From the NCBI GenBank assembly GCA_013204045.1, contig JABMOQ010000137.1, positions 23,491 through 87,490 of the forward strand: 64,000 nt of DNA. Direction: 5' to 3'. Below the pieces are notes generated by a model that was given only the letters and a program-made list of their open reading frames with translations, was not told the origin of the DNA and made no database searches. Each line of letters opens with the position of its first letter. Positions within the stretch are counted from its first letter, which is position 1. Shown here piece by piece: positions 53,176-60,911 of the stretch. A program made the translations under genes and the position numbers. This DNA comes from Rhodospirillaceae bacterium. GTDB lineage: Bacteria; Pseudomonadota; Alphaproteobacteria; Rhodospirillales; JABHCV01.

Positions 53176-54063
53176 ATGACGTATTTGACCAGAAGCACCC
53201 TCGCCTTGCTGATTTTCGTGCCGCTGATGGGCCCGGCCGCCGCCGCGACGCAAGGCCCGCGGGTGGCCGTCAGTATTCCGCCCATCCATTCCCTGGTTGC
53301 CGGTGTCATGGCAGGGATCGGGTTGCCGGACCTGATTGTGAAAGGGGCCGCATCGCCCCATGCCTACAGCCTGAAACCATCAGATGCCCGCACCCTCAAT
53401 CGCGCTAATCTGGTGTTCTGGATCGGCCCCGAAATGGAACTGTTCCTGGAGAGGCCCCTTAAATCACTGTCTGAAAAGGCCCGGATAGTGACCCTGATAA
53501 AAAATGAATCCCTGCATTTGCTGGTTGACGAAAACCAACACAGCCACGACCCCCATATCTGGCTCGATCCAGCCAACGCTGCTGCCATCGTATCTGTAGC
53601 GGAACGTGAACTTTCCGCCCTTGATCCCAAGAATGCCGCGCGCTATGGGGAAAACGCAAAAAACATGCTTATTCGGCTGGATAAAATGGATCAGGACATC
53701 AGGCGTCAATTAAAACCCGTCGCTCACATCCCCCTTCTCGTCTTTCATGACGCTTACGCCTATTTCGCAAATGCTTTTCTGTTAAATGTCGTCGGTGCGG
53801 TCGTAATCAACCCCGAGCGGCTGCCGGGTGCCGCCAGGGCCTCGTCAATTCGCAGGTTAATTAGGGATAGCAAGGTCCGTTGCCTGTTTCGCGAACCCCA
53901 ACTGCAATCAAGTTTACTGACAAGCTTGATTGGTGACCAAGACACAACAACGGTCGCCGTGCTCGACCCGCTTGGGGCATTACTGGTTCCGGGAGAAAAT
54001 CTGTATTTTGATTTGATGGAAGGGAATGCCCGATCTGTGGTGGACTGCGCGCAGAATAATTAG
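53176..54063 (+). CDS. znuA: Zinc-binding periplasmic protein ZnuA
   Basis: Cluster A-I metal-binding lipoprotein/periplasmic protein of the zinc importer; 295 residues from the ATG at 53176. A signal peptide covers about residues 1-24. Zinc ligands are His62 (SPHAYSLKPSD), His127 (HDPHIWLDP) and His191 (VFHDAYAYF). The usual long His-rich loop is reduced to QHSHDPH. An ATG 96 bases upstream would place the start before the Zur box and is rejected. Confidence 0.93.
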   Translation: MTYLTRSTLALLIFVPLMGPAAAATQGPRVAVSIPPIHSLVAGVMAGIGLPDLIVKGAASPHAYSLKPSDARTLNRANLVFWIGPEMELFLERPLKSLSEKARIVTLIKNESLHLLVDENQHSHDPHIWLDPANAAAIVSVAERELSALDPKNAARYGENAKNMLIRLDKMDQDIRRQLKPVAHIPLLVFHDAYAYFANAFLLNVVGAVVINPERLPGAARASSIRRLIRDSKVRCLFREPQLQSSLLTSLIGDQDTTTVAVLDPLGALLVPGENLYFDLMEGNARSVVDCAQNN

Positions 54064-54076
54064 GCTGGCCCTATGA

Positions 54077-54445
54077 TTAGTTGGTTTCCGCCGCGTTTTT
54101 CATGGCTTCCATTTTTTTTGCCAACATGGTTTGCAAGATGGCATAGGCTTGATTGTCGATTTCCAGAAAATTGATTGCCAGAATTTTCGGTTTTTCGTCG
54201 AGACGGATAACCCGCGCCTGGACCGAAACCTTCGTCAATTTGCCCTTGGCCGAGCCTAGTTCCGAAATGGTGAACAAGGATCCCGGCGTCAACTCGCCCT
54301 TGTAATCGTCGATCAGGGCGCCCCCCAGACTCCAGTTTATGCTGGTGTATGTCTTTTTGCCGATCATCATGCCGATAGCAGGCTCGGTGATCCTGATATG
54401 CTCGCGACGTTCTTTATCTGCGGCTTTGTCTGCCATATCACTCAT
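54077..54445 (-). CDS. PilZ-domain protein
   Basis: 122-residue cytoplasmic protein made almost only of a PilZ domain, the c-di-GMP receptor fold. The binding motifs are Arg14-x3-Arg18 (RREHIR) and NWSLGG (37-42). The C-terminus is Lys/Met-rich (MLAKKMEAMKN). It stands alone and converges with znuA. Its target cannot be told from the sequence. Confidence 0.88.
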   Translation of the reverse strand: MSDMADKAADKERREHIRITEPAIGMMIGKKTYTSINWSLGGALIDDYKGELTPGSLFTISELGSAKGKLTKVSVQARVIRLDEKPKILAINFLEIDNQAYAILQTMLAKKMEAMKNAAETN

Positions 54446-54597
54446 TTCCCCTTTGTCAGGGTTCTAGTTTAAACTGATTTTTCCCATTTATAACAGTATA
54501 TAAGCCTTCTGCATACTAGCCGGTCATGGCGGCGGTTGACAGAAACCCTGAAAATGACCGAAGAACGGTGTCGAGACGAATATTAAGTGAGCAGCAG

Positions 54598-55002
54598 ATG
54601 ACAAGTAACAAACTGGATATAGAAGCCGTTCTGGCGGCCCTGAAGTTCAATGGCGATGGCCTGATACCGGCAATCGCGCAACAGCACGACAGCGGCGAAG
54701 TGCTGATGATGGCATGGATGAACAGAGAAGCGGTTTTCGAAACGCTGCAAACGGGGCAGGCCTGTTACTATTCGCGCTCTCGCGGCAAATTGTGGCGAAA
54801 GGGCGAAAGCTCGGGCCAGACACAGGCGGTGATGAATTTTCGTTGGGACTGCGACGGCGATACGGTTTTATTGCTGGTCGAGCAAACGGGCGTTGCCTGC
54901 CATACGGGTCGGCACAACTGTTTTTTCAATGCCGTCAGCGATGGAAAACCAGCGATCATTGCTGAACCGGAAGTCGATCCGGACGAGCTATATAATAAAT
55001 AA
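54598..55002 (+). CDS. hisI: Phosphoribosyl-AMP cyclohydrolase
   Basis: Third enzyme of histidine biosynthesis, opening the PR-AMP ring; 134 residues, without the HisE domain. Motifs are MMAWMNREAV, YYSRSRGKLWRKGESSGQ, and the zinc/magnesium site DCDGD with ACHTGRHNCFF. I chose the ATG at 54598; an ATG at 54526 would add 24 unlike residues. It is apart from other his genes, as is common for hisI in alphaproteobacteria. Confidence 0.93.
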   Translation: MTSNKLDIEAVLAALKFNGDGLIPAIAQQHDSGEVLMMAWMNREAVFETLQTGQACYYSRSRGKLWRKGESSGQTQAVMNFRWDCDGDTVLLLVEQTGVACHTGRHNCFFNAVSDGKPAIIAEPEVDPDELYNK

Positions 55003-55007
55003 GGGGC

Positions 55008-55084
55008 TGGTGACCCCGGCAGGACTTGAACCTGCAACCTCAAGATTAGAAATCTTGCGCTCTATCCAGTTGAGCTACGGGGCC
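55008..55084 (-). tRNA. tRNA-Arg (TCT)
   Basis: 77 bases with encoded CCA. The acceptor GGCCCCG pairs with CGGGGTC (one G-T). The anticodon stem CAAGA/TCTTG encloses TTTCTAA, giving TCT. It ends 5 bases from the convergent hisI stop. Confidence 0.95.
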
Positions 55085-55123
55085 AGAGGCAGGCCGCTTA
55101 TGGATGGGCCCGGTTCAGGGGCT

Positions 55124-55420
55124 TCATCTGAGTCTGTCGAAGGCGAAGTTGCTGGAATAATCCTTCGGCAAAATACGCCGTTGCTTAGGCTCCGTAACCG
55201 AATAATCGAGTCCATGTTTCTTGGCGAAGGCCACGGCCTCGTCGCGAAGATCAAAATTCAGCCTCACCTGCCCCGGCATGTCGGTCGATCCGATCCACCC
55301 CATCAGAGGATCGGCGCGCCTGGCGGCCGATGGCTCAAATTCAAGAATCCAGCTACGCGTATTGGCGCGCCCTGACTGCATGACATTCTTCGTCGGCTGG
55401 TAGATGCGAGCTTTACTCAT
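55124..55420 (-). CDS. NDUFS4-type complex I accessory subunit
   Basis: 98-residue homologue of the mitochondrial 18-kDa NDUFS4 subunit, which alphaproteobacteria such as Paracoccus also have in complex I. The start [19 protein letters not shown] is diagnostic, followed by [20 protein letters not shown], then [14 protein letters not shown] and the C-terminal YSVTEP and [10 protein letters not shown]. It should sit on the peripheral arm near NuoE/F/G. A start 11 codons upstream is unlikely. It is flanked by tRNA-Arg and tRNA-Pro, far from nuo. Confidence 0.9.
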   Translation of the reverse strand: MSKARIYQPTKNVMQSGRANTRSWILEFEPSAARRADPLMGWIGSTDMPGQVRLNFDLRDEAVAFAKKHGLDYSVTEPKQRRILPKDYSSNFAFDRLR

Positions 55421-55468
55421 GGCTTCCTCGTAATCTTTCCGGCACCCCCGCAAGCAACTGGGGATGAC

Positions 55469-55545
55469 TGGTCGGGGAGACTGGATTCGAACCAGCGACC
55501 CTCTGCTCCCAAAGCAGATGCGCTACCAGGCTGCGCCACTCCCCG
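55469..55545 (-). tRNA. tRNA-Pro (TGG)
   Basis: 77 bases with encoded CCA. The acceptor CGGGGAG pairs with CTCCCCG. The anticodon stem TCTGC/GCAGA encloses TTTGGGA, giving TGG. A weak promoter candidate (TTGCCT, 17-base spacer, TAGAAG) lies at 55555-55583. Confidence 0.96.
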
Positions 55546-55589
55546 AGCCTTTGTCTTCTAGGGCTTTTGACCATCTCAGGCAAGCCGGA

Positions 55590-56732
55590 TTACCTTAATA
55601 TATCGTAGGCATAGACACGACCCTTGGAATCGCCGATGAAAAGGGAACTGCCGCTGATGCTCAACCCGGCCCGGGAAATTATTTCCGAAGGATGCGTCCA
55701 CAGCGGTTTGCCATTTTCCAAATCCAGAGCATAAAAAGTCCCCCTCTGGCTCTTGAAGTACATCCTGCCTTCGGCAAACACCGGCTTACCCATCAGATAA
55801 TCAAAGGATTTGCCGGGAATGTTAAACTTCCAGCGGGTTTTGCCGTCCGACATATTCCAGGCATGGACGTTGGTGTTGGCGGACCCATAATAGACCGTAT
55901 CGCCGACACCGGCGAGCGACGGAACCCAGTTGCCGGTATCTCGCCGCCAGACTTCTTTGCCATTAGCCGTGTCCAGCGCAACCAGGAAATCCCTGTAGCC
56001 GACAGATACCAGCCGGTCCTTGGTGGCATAAAGGGCCTTCGGGAATCCCTGCTCAGATACAAATGTCCATTTTACCCGGCCCCCATCAGCATCCAGGGCA
56101 TAGACGCGGTAATGGCCGCCTTCATCAACTCTGACTTCAGTATTTTTATAATTGCCGCCCAGATAGACCGTCCCTGCGACGCGAAAGGGGGTCTGCAAGA
56201 TGTAGTTGTCGCTGGTGAAGGCCCAGTTGATACGACCGTCGGCGGCATTGATGGAAAACAGCTTGGCCCCGGTAAAGGTATCACTGGGCAGGCCTTGTCC
56301 GACGAAGGTCGTCGGTACATAAAGAGTTTCTCCAGAAATCAGCGGTGCACGCTGGCAATTGATGCCGAGATCGATTTTCCACAGCACCGCGCCGTCAGTG
56401 CCTTCGAGCGCCGCCAGCGCGCCCCCCTTCAGGCAGACAAATACCCGTTTGCCGTCGCTACCCATACCCCGCGTCCAGACACCTTCTGCGGGGGCATATT
56501 GCCATTTTTGCTTGCCGCTGTTTGCATCGAATGCGATCAGCGGACCATCCTTGGGGATTACCAGCACCCGGTTAGCCACCACCACAGGAGGAAGATTGAT
56601 CGGCGAGCCGGTTTCAACGCTCCAGCTCAGTCGGATCGCATCGTTTCCGGCGGTCGATGGGGCGCTTAGCCCGAACCAGCCAGCCGCTCCGACAGCGATT
56701 AATACGATAATTATTTTACTTAGTCTGGTCAT
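55590..56732 (-). CDS. Exported PQQ-like beta-propeller protein
   Basis: 380-residue protein with an N-terminal membrane anchor or signal (KIIIVLIAVGAAGWFGL) and a repeated propeller: blades end in GKQKWQY, AVLWKID, GRINWAFT, GRVKWTFV, GKEVWRRD, KTRWKFN and GKPLWTHP. This is the PQQ/BamB repeat fold; no catalytic dehydrogenase residues are evident, so cofactor binding is unproven. It is downstream of the dihaem cytochrome, with a terminator just before its ribosome-binding site. It could be a periplasmic scaffold or partner of that cytochrome. Confidence 0.82.
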   Translation of the reverse strand: MTRLSKIIIVLIAVGAAGWFGLSAPSTAGNDAIRLSWSVETGSPINLPPVVVANRVLVIPKDGPLIAFDANSGKQKWQYAPAEGVWTRGMGSDGKRVFVCLKGGALAALEGTDGAVLWKIDLGINCQRAPLISGETLYVPTTFVGQGLPSDTFTGAKLFSINAADGRINWAFTSDNYILQTPFRVAGTVYLGGNYKNTEVRVDEGGHYRVYALDADGGRVKWTFVSEQGFPKALYATKDRLVSVGYRDFLVALDTANGKEVWRRDTGNWVPSLAGVGDTVYYGSANTNVHAWNMSDGKTRWKFNIPGKSFDYLMGKPVFAEGRMYFKSQRGTFYALDLENGKPLWTHPSEIISRAGLSISGSSLFIGDSKGRVYAYDILR

Positions 56733-56745
56733 GATTTTTTCCGAT

Positions 56746-56777
56746 AAAAAAAGGCGGGAGAAAACACCTCCCGCCTT
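56746..56777 (-). terminator. Intrinsic terminator between cytochrome and propeller genes
   Basis: AAGGCGGGAG (56751-56760) and CTCCCGCCTT (56768-56777) form a 10-bp stem with a 7-base loop; the minus strand continues as seven T residues. It starts 25 bases after the cytochrome stop and ends only about 13 bases before the propeller ATG. Confidence 0.88.
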
Positions 56778-56802
56778 AATTTAATACCGAGAAGTTTCTC
56801 GA

Positions 56803-57723
56803 TTACATTCCGTGGGCGACAATCGGGCCGTCACGGTTTTCTTCGGTGATGTCAAACTCGATGCCAGGAGGCATGCGGTTGTTACGCAGGCGTTCCTTCA
56901 TCTTGCCATGACCCCAGTCAAAGTCGGTCATACCCATACCCATTGACTGACCGAACAGCGGAACTCCCGGAGGCTGTTCATTCACATCAGCACCCTTCAT
57001 GACGCCTTCATAAGTGGACAGGTCCATCTCGTGATAGGAGTCTTCCGAGTTGTCGAAGTGACATGAGGTGCAGGCGGCGGTGCCTTCGCCCCAAACTTCG
57101 TCTGTGGTGAACATCGGAAGGATCATGTTCTGGAATGTCGCGTCATTCTTGGCACCAGAAGCAACCCACGCTTCGATCATACCGACTTCTTTGCCGGTCG
57201 GGCCGTCACGGTTCTCTTCGGTGATGTCGAACTCGACGCCAGGAGGCATGCGGTTGTTACGCAGGCGCGCCTTCATCTTCGAGTGACCCCAGTCAAAATC
57301 GGTCATGCCTACACCCATGGACTGACCGAACAGCGGAACCCCAGGCGGTTGTTCGTTGACGTCGGCGCCCTTCATCATGCCTTCGTAAGAAGAAAGATCC
57401 ATCTCATGGTAGGAGTCTTCCGAGTTGTCGAAGTGACAAGAAGTGCAAGCTGCGGTGCCTTCACCCCAGATTTCGTCTTTGGTGAACAGCGGCAGAATAT
57501 CCGTGTCAAAGTTGGCATCCGTGGCATTCCCGCTCATGTCTTCATAGCTGAAAGCGCCGTTCGGAGCGCCAGCCCCGACCCAGGTGGCCAACAGATCGAC
57601 TGCCTTGATGGCACCGGGGTCGCCTTCGCTGACCATGCTTTTGGATCCGCCGACGCAAGCGCCAGCCGAAATGGCCAAAGCACCTGCAACAAGCATCCCA
57701 ATTAGTGGTGGTTTTTTAAACAT
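56803..57723 (-). CDS. Tandem-duplicated dihaem c-type cytochrome
   Basis: 306-residue exported protein with a hydrophobic leader and a possible lipobox (ISAGAC, Cys23). Two CTSCH haem-c motifs lie at 93-97 and 218-222. Residues 75-174 and 200-299 are about 90% identical (ten differences in 100). Each copy holds the haem motif, SYHEMDLS, GVPLFGQSMG and NRMPPG, whose Met may be the axial ligand. A diverged WVGAGAP/WVASGAK element precedes each copy. It looks like a periplasmic electron carrier with two equivalent domains. Its electron donor and acceptor are unknown. Confidence 0.85.
   Translation of the reverse strand: MFKKPPLIGMLVAGALAISAGACVGGSKSMVSEGDPGAIKAVDLLATWVGAGAPNGAFSYEDMSGNATDANFDTDILPLFTKDEIWGEGTAACTSCHFDNSEDSYHEMDLSSYEGMMKGADVNEQPPGVPLFGQSMGVGMTDFDWGHSKMKARLRNNRMPPGVEFDITEENRDGPTGKEVGMIEAWVASGAKNDATFQNMILPMFTTDEVWGEGTAACTSCHFDNSEDSYHEMDLSTYEGVMKGADVNEQPPGVPLFGQSMGMGMTDFDWGHGKMKERLRNNRMPPGIEFDITEENRDGPIVAHGM
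56827..57126 (-). repeat. Second copy of 100-residue cytochrome domain
   Basis: Encodes residues 200-299 of the dihaem cytochrome. It matches 57202-57501 at the protein level except for ten substitutions, most of them conservative (Leu/Met, Ile/Val, Ser/Thr). The nucleotide sequences are also closely similar but not identical, with many third-position changes. Confidence 0.85.
57202..57501 (-). repeat. First copy of 100-residue cytochrome domain
   Basis: Encodes residues 75-174 of the dihaem cytochrome, the partner of 56827-57126. The repeat period is 125 residues, including a 25-residue linker. Confidence 0.85.
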
Positions 57724-57815
57724 GTGGAGTATGTCCCCCTATTTTTATATTAAGAATTACTTATTTAAGAATTTTATTTTTACTGCGATTAAGCACGCAA
57801 TTTGTTCTTTCATTG

Positions 57816-57845
57816 ATACTAGCGTGTCTTATCTACCAACCTCAA
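57816..57845 (-). promoter_or_regulatory. Possible promoter of the cytochrome gene
   Basis: On the minus strand TTGAGG (57840-57845) and TAGTAT (57816-57821) are 18 bases apart, in the AT-rich 272-base gap between the XRE regulator and the cytochrome. An AGGGGG ribosome-binding site precedes the cytochrome ATG. I see no clear regulator-binding palindrome in the rest of the gap. Confidence 0.35.
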
Positions 57846-57995
57846 CAAACAAAATTGAATTTGTATAAAATCTTCGTGTTGAAATTGATAATGAAAGGCA
57901 ACTCGCCAAAGCCTGCCGGCGCGTATTGTTCATATTTGAAGAGTGTTTTATTGCAGTTACTTGTGCCTAAAAGGAGCAAATGCCGCAAGATCCTT

Positions 57996-58442
57996 TTATT
58001 TACCGGCGATCGTTTTAATCAATTCATAGATACGTTTGCGGATCGTTGGGCTGGTTATTTTATAGTATGCGCGCACCAATTCCAGGGTTTCGCGCTTGAC
58101 CATGGGGTCCGCTTTCAGCTTCGCTTGTGAGATGTCCGACATAGCGCCATATATGTCGGTACCGGATTCCTTCACATCTTGCGGCATGTCCTCGAAGAAA
58201 TAGGATATGGACACATTGAGGATCTGGGAAAACTCGTATAACCGCGAAGCTCCTACACGGTTGGCACCGCGTTCATATTTCTGAATTTGCTGAAAGGTCA
58301 AGCCCACGGCCTCGCCCAGTTTTTCCTGGCTGATACCAAGAAGCGTGCGACGTAACCTTATCCGTATGCCAACATACACATCGACCGGGCGCGGCCCGTC
58401 GATGGCAACGTTACGGCGCTTGCGGCGTGCTTTTTTCACCAT
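57996..58442 (-). CDS. XRE-family transcriptional regulator
   Basis: 148-residue DNA-binding protein with a Cro/CI-type helix-turn-helix (RIRLRRTLLGISQEKLGEAV, GLTFQQIQKYERGANR, about residues 24-62) and an alpha-helical C-terminal region of about 60 residues (KRETLELVRAYYKITSPTIR). This layout resembles a common alphaproteobacterial regulator group. The start at 58440-58442 has a GGGGGGA ribosome-binding site 6 bases upstream; an earlier ATG adds 13 residues that include it. It is upstream of the cytochrome on the same strand and may control it. Confidence 0.88.
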   Translation of the reverse strand: MVKKARRKRRNVAIDGPRPVDVYVGIRIRLRRTLLGISQEKLGEAVGLTFQQIQKYERGANRVGASRLYEFSQILNVSISYFFEDMPQDVKESGTDIYGAMSDISQAKLKADPMVKRETLELVRAYYKITSPTIRKRIYELIKTIAGK

Positions 58443-58578
58443 CCAGAATCCCCCCATAGAGCGGCGAAAGTAAAGCATCAAGGGAAACGCAAGACAACTA
58501 ACTTAAAAAATTTATTTGCCTTATGGAATAAGTAGATAGTTTAAGATTAATACTATTTATATTTGTAAAAGTTGAAAA

Positions 58579-59097
58579 CTAGCGCTTAAAAATCCCGTAT
58601 ACCACACTGTCCCCCGAACCAATTCCCAAACGCCGTGCCGTCCCGGCGTTCAATTCCAAAACCGCCCTGACTGGCCCTGCTGACCCTATTGTGGCAAGGG
58701 ACAAGGGCTCCGTATCATGAGCAATGTTGACGATTTTGCCATTTTCAGCGATGAAAAGCATATCGAGCGGGATCAGGGTATTTTTCATCCACATAGCGAC
58801 CGGGCGTGACGTGCCATAATCAAACAGCATGCCGGAGTCGCTATCGAGTGACGTCCGGTGCATCAAACCTTGCCGGCGCTGTTGGTCCGTAATGGCAACC
58901 TCGATTCGGAACGTATGAGCCTTGCCGCCGGCGGTCACAACGAGTTCGGATAGAGCAAATTGGGTGGACGGTGCCCCGGATTCGCCTGTCTGGGATTGTG
59001 CGAAGTGCCATGGAGCCATGATCAAACCGATCATGGCTCCTAGAAAAAATAACCTCAATACAGACAACCCATTGAACCTTATTTGTTTTTTTGCCAT
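58579..59097 (-). CDS. Exported DUF192 protein
   Basis: 172 residues with an N-terminal signal or anchor (VLRLFFLGAMIGLIMAPW). The DUF192 signature covers the rest: RQGLMHRTSL, GMLFDYG, MWMKNTLIPLDMLFI, and RAVLELNAGTARRLGI. The family is small, widespread and of unknown function. It is divergent from the antiporter operon. Confidence 0.88.
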   Translation of the reverse strand: MAKKQIRFNGLSVLRLFFLGAMIGLIMAPWHFAQSQTGESGAPSTQFALSELVVTAGGKAHTFRIEVAITDQQRRQGLMHRTSLDSDSGMLFDYGTSRPVAMWMKNTLIPLDMLFIAENGKIVNIAHDTEPLSLATIGSAGPVRAVLELNAGTARRLGIGSGDSVVYGIFKR

Positions 59098-59151
59098 TCC
59101 GAAGCGTGAAATACGATACCATTCAGCTCTTTTTTTACTGGCCCTCGAATA

Positions 59152-59181
59152 TTGACGATTTTATTGTCATTAGAGGATAAA
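59152..59181 (+). promoter_or_regulatory. Possible promoter of the mnh operon
   Basis: TTGACG (59152-59157) and GATAAA (59176-59181) are 18 bases apart, 65 bases before the mnhE start, in the divergent gap with the DUF192 gene. Confidence 0.35.
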
Positions 59182-59246
59182 ACCATCTGAACAGGGCTGT
59201 CGGTATCATTTTTTTGTAAGAATTTTAAAGTAAGGGAAAAGCGAAC

Positions 59247-59747
59247 TTGTTGCACGCGCTTAGCCTTGGAGGGGCTCTTTATGCCCTGTGGCTGCTGCTT
59301 TCCGGATATCTGGAAACGTGGCTACTGGTGCTTGGGCTGTCTTCTGTAGCCCTCACGATCGTTATTGCCAACCGCATGGATGTCATTGACCATGAAGGCC
59401 ACCCCATCCATCTGAGCTGGCGGGCCGCCCTGTTTTGGCCCTGGCTGGGGTGGGAGATCGCCAAGGCCAACATCGACGTCGCCCGGGTGATCCTGTCGCC
59501 AAGCATGCCGATAGATCCGCAGGTGCTGAAGATCAAGGGCTCCCAGAAGACAGAGTTGGGCCACGTCATATACGCCAACTCTATTACCTTGACACCAGGA
59601 ACCGTCACCATCGCGCTTGAAAGCGGTCATATGGAAGTCCATGCCCTGACAACACAAGCTGCCAATGACCTGTTAAGCGGTGAGATGGACCGACGGGTAG
59701 ATACGCTTGAGAAGAATTCCGACGGTACAGTCGAGGGGGTAAAATAA
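59247..59747 (+). CDS. mnhE: Na+/H+ antiporter subunit E
   Basis: MrpE-type membrane subunit; 166 residues from a TTG start with AAGGGA 9 bases upstream. Two N-terminal helices are followed by FWPWLGWEIAKANIDVARVI, IKGSQKTELGHVIYANSITL and TPGTVTIAL, diagnostic of MNHE. It opens an operon of at least eight genes with 1-4 base overlaps, the next start being joined as TAATG. Confidence 0.92.
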   Translation: MLHALSLGGALYALWLLLSGYLETWLLVLGLSSVALTIVIANRMDVIDHEGHPIHLSWRAALFWPWLGWEIAKANIDVARVILSPSMPIDPQVLKIKGSQKTELGHVIYANSITLTPGTVTIALESGHMEVHALTTQAANDLLSGEMDRRVDTLEKNSDGTVEGVK

Positions 59748-60034
59748 TGTTCATCGTTGCAACGATAGCCATTCTGATAACCATGGCCATGGCGCTTGCA
59801 CGGGCGCTTCTCGGTCCATCGGTCTTTGACAGGATACTGGCCACCAACAGTTTCGGCACCCTGACCATGCTGCTGATTTCCGTTTACGGATTTCTGTCCG
59901 GGCGGCCCGAATTTCTGGACATCGCCCTGCTTTATACACTCATCAACTTCATCGGCATCATTGCCGTCACCAAGTTCGTTAATTTCGGGAATGCATCGCA
60001 CTCTGTCCGCGAAGATGAGCAAGGAGACATCTGA
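59747..60034 (+). CDS. mnhF: Na+/H+ antiporter subunit F
   Basis: Three-helix MrpF subunit; 95 residues. The motif ARALLGPSVFDRILATNSFG and a Asp/Leu-rich third helix (FLDIALLYTLINFIG) are typical. It joins mnhG as TGATG. Confidence 0.93.
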   Translation: MFIVATIAILITMAMALARALLGPSVFDRILATNSFGTLTMLLISVYGFLSGRPEFLDIALLYTLINFIGIIAVTKFVNFGNASHSVREDEQGDI

Positions 60035-60369
60035 TGGAATTGGTCACCGATATTCTCAGTTGGGGATTGTTATTGGGCGGATCAGGTTTCCTTTTGACCG
60101 GTGGCATCGGACTGTTGCGGCTGCCGGATCTTTTTTCGCGCATGCACGGTTCTGGTATTATTGACACCCTGGGTGCGGTGATGATCCTGACTGGATTGAT
60201 GGTGCAAGAAGGTTTTTCCCTTATATCAGTCAAGTTGGCGCTGATGGTTCTGTTCCTGATGTTCACCAGCCCGACGACCACCCATGCGTTAGCACGATCA
60301 GCCCTTAACGAGGGTCTTTTGCCGAAGATTTTTAATAAGAGGCAGGGGAAAAAATCATCGAAAACCTGA
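60034..60369 (+). CDS. mnhG: Na+/H+ antiporter subunit G
   Basis: MrpG subunit; 111 residues, three helices. GGIGLLRLPDLFSRMHGSGI and then DTLG are the family signature, followed by LMFTSPTTTHALARSAL. A Lys-rich tail overlaps the start region of the next gene. Confidence 0.93.
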   Translation: MELVTDILSWGLLLGGSGFLLTGGIGLLRLPDLFSRMHGSGIIDTLGAVMILTGLMVQEGFSLISVKLALMVLFLMFTSPTTTHALARSALNEGLLPKIFNKRQGKKSSKT

Positions 60370-60380
60370 TCGTCATTGTA

Positions 60381-60911
60381 TTGCTGTCGTTTATGGCGAT
60401 AACAGCCTTCGGCCTGGTTTACCTGAGCAGCCTGTTCGCCGTAGCCATGCTGTCAGGCATTTTCAGCCTGTCGGCGGCCTCATTATATCTGGTCATGGAC
60501 GCCGTCGATGTGGCATTTACGGAGGCCGCCGTCGGGGCTGGTATATCGACGGTGCTAATGCTCGGCACTCTTGCCCTGACCACTCGCAGAGAAAAAACTT
60601 CGAAAGATAATAAGGCCCTTCCCCTGGTTATTGTCAGTGCAACCGGCGCGCTATTGATTTATGCGACCCTGGACATGCCGCCCTATGGCGATCCGGCAGC
60701 TCCCATCAATCATCACGTCGCAGTCAGATACATTGAAAAATCCGGCATTGAGGTCGGGCCACCAAATATCGTCACCTCGGTGCTGGCCAGTTATCGCGGT
60801 TATGACACCCTCGGCGAAGTGACAGTTATTTTCACCGCCGCCATCGGAGTGATGGCCTTGATGGGGCGTTCGCGCAAGCCGCGCAGGAAACAGAAAAAGG
60901 ACCGCGCCTGA
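60381..60911 (+). CDS. MbhD/MbhE-like antiporter subunit (MrpA C-terminal part)
   Basis: 176 residues as written from a TTG. The first half is a DUF4040/MbhD domain (AVDVAFTEAAVGAGISTVLM); the second is MbhE-like (NIVTSVLASYRGYDTLGEVT, then VIFTAAIGVMALM). In most Mrp systems these are the C-terminal part of MrpA; here they are a separate gene. The true start is probably upstream: in-frame ATC codons at 60354/60357 follow an AGGGG ribosome-binding site and restore the family's MIE-like N-terminus, while the TTG has no such site. It joins mnhB as TGATG. Confidence 0.87.
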   Translation: MLSFMAITAFGLVYLSSLFAVAMLSGIFSLSAASLYLVMDAVDVAFTEAAVGAGISTVLMLGTLALTTRREKTSKDNKALPLVIVSATGALLIYATLDMPPYGDPAAPINHHVAVRYIEKSGIEVGPPNIVTSVLASYRGYDTLGEVTVIFTAAIGVMALMGRSRKPRRKQKKDRA

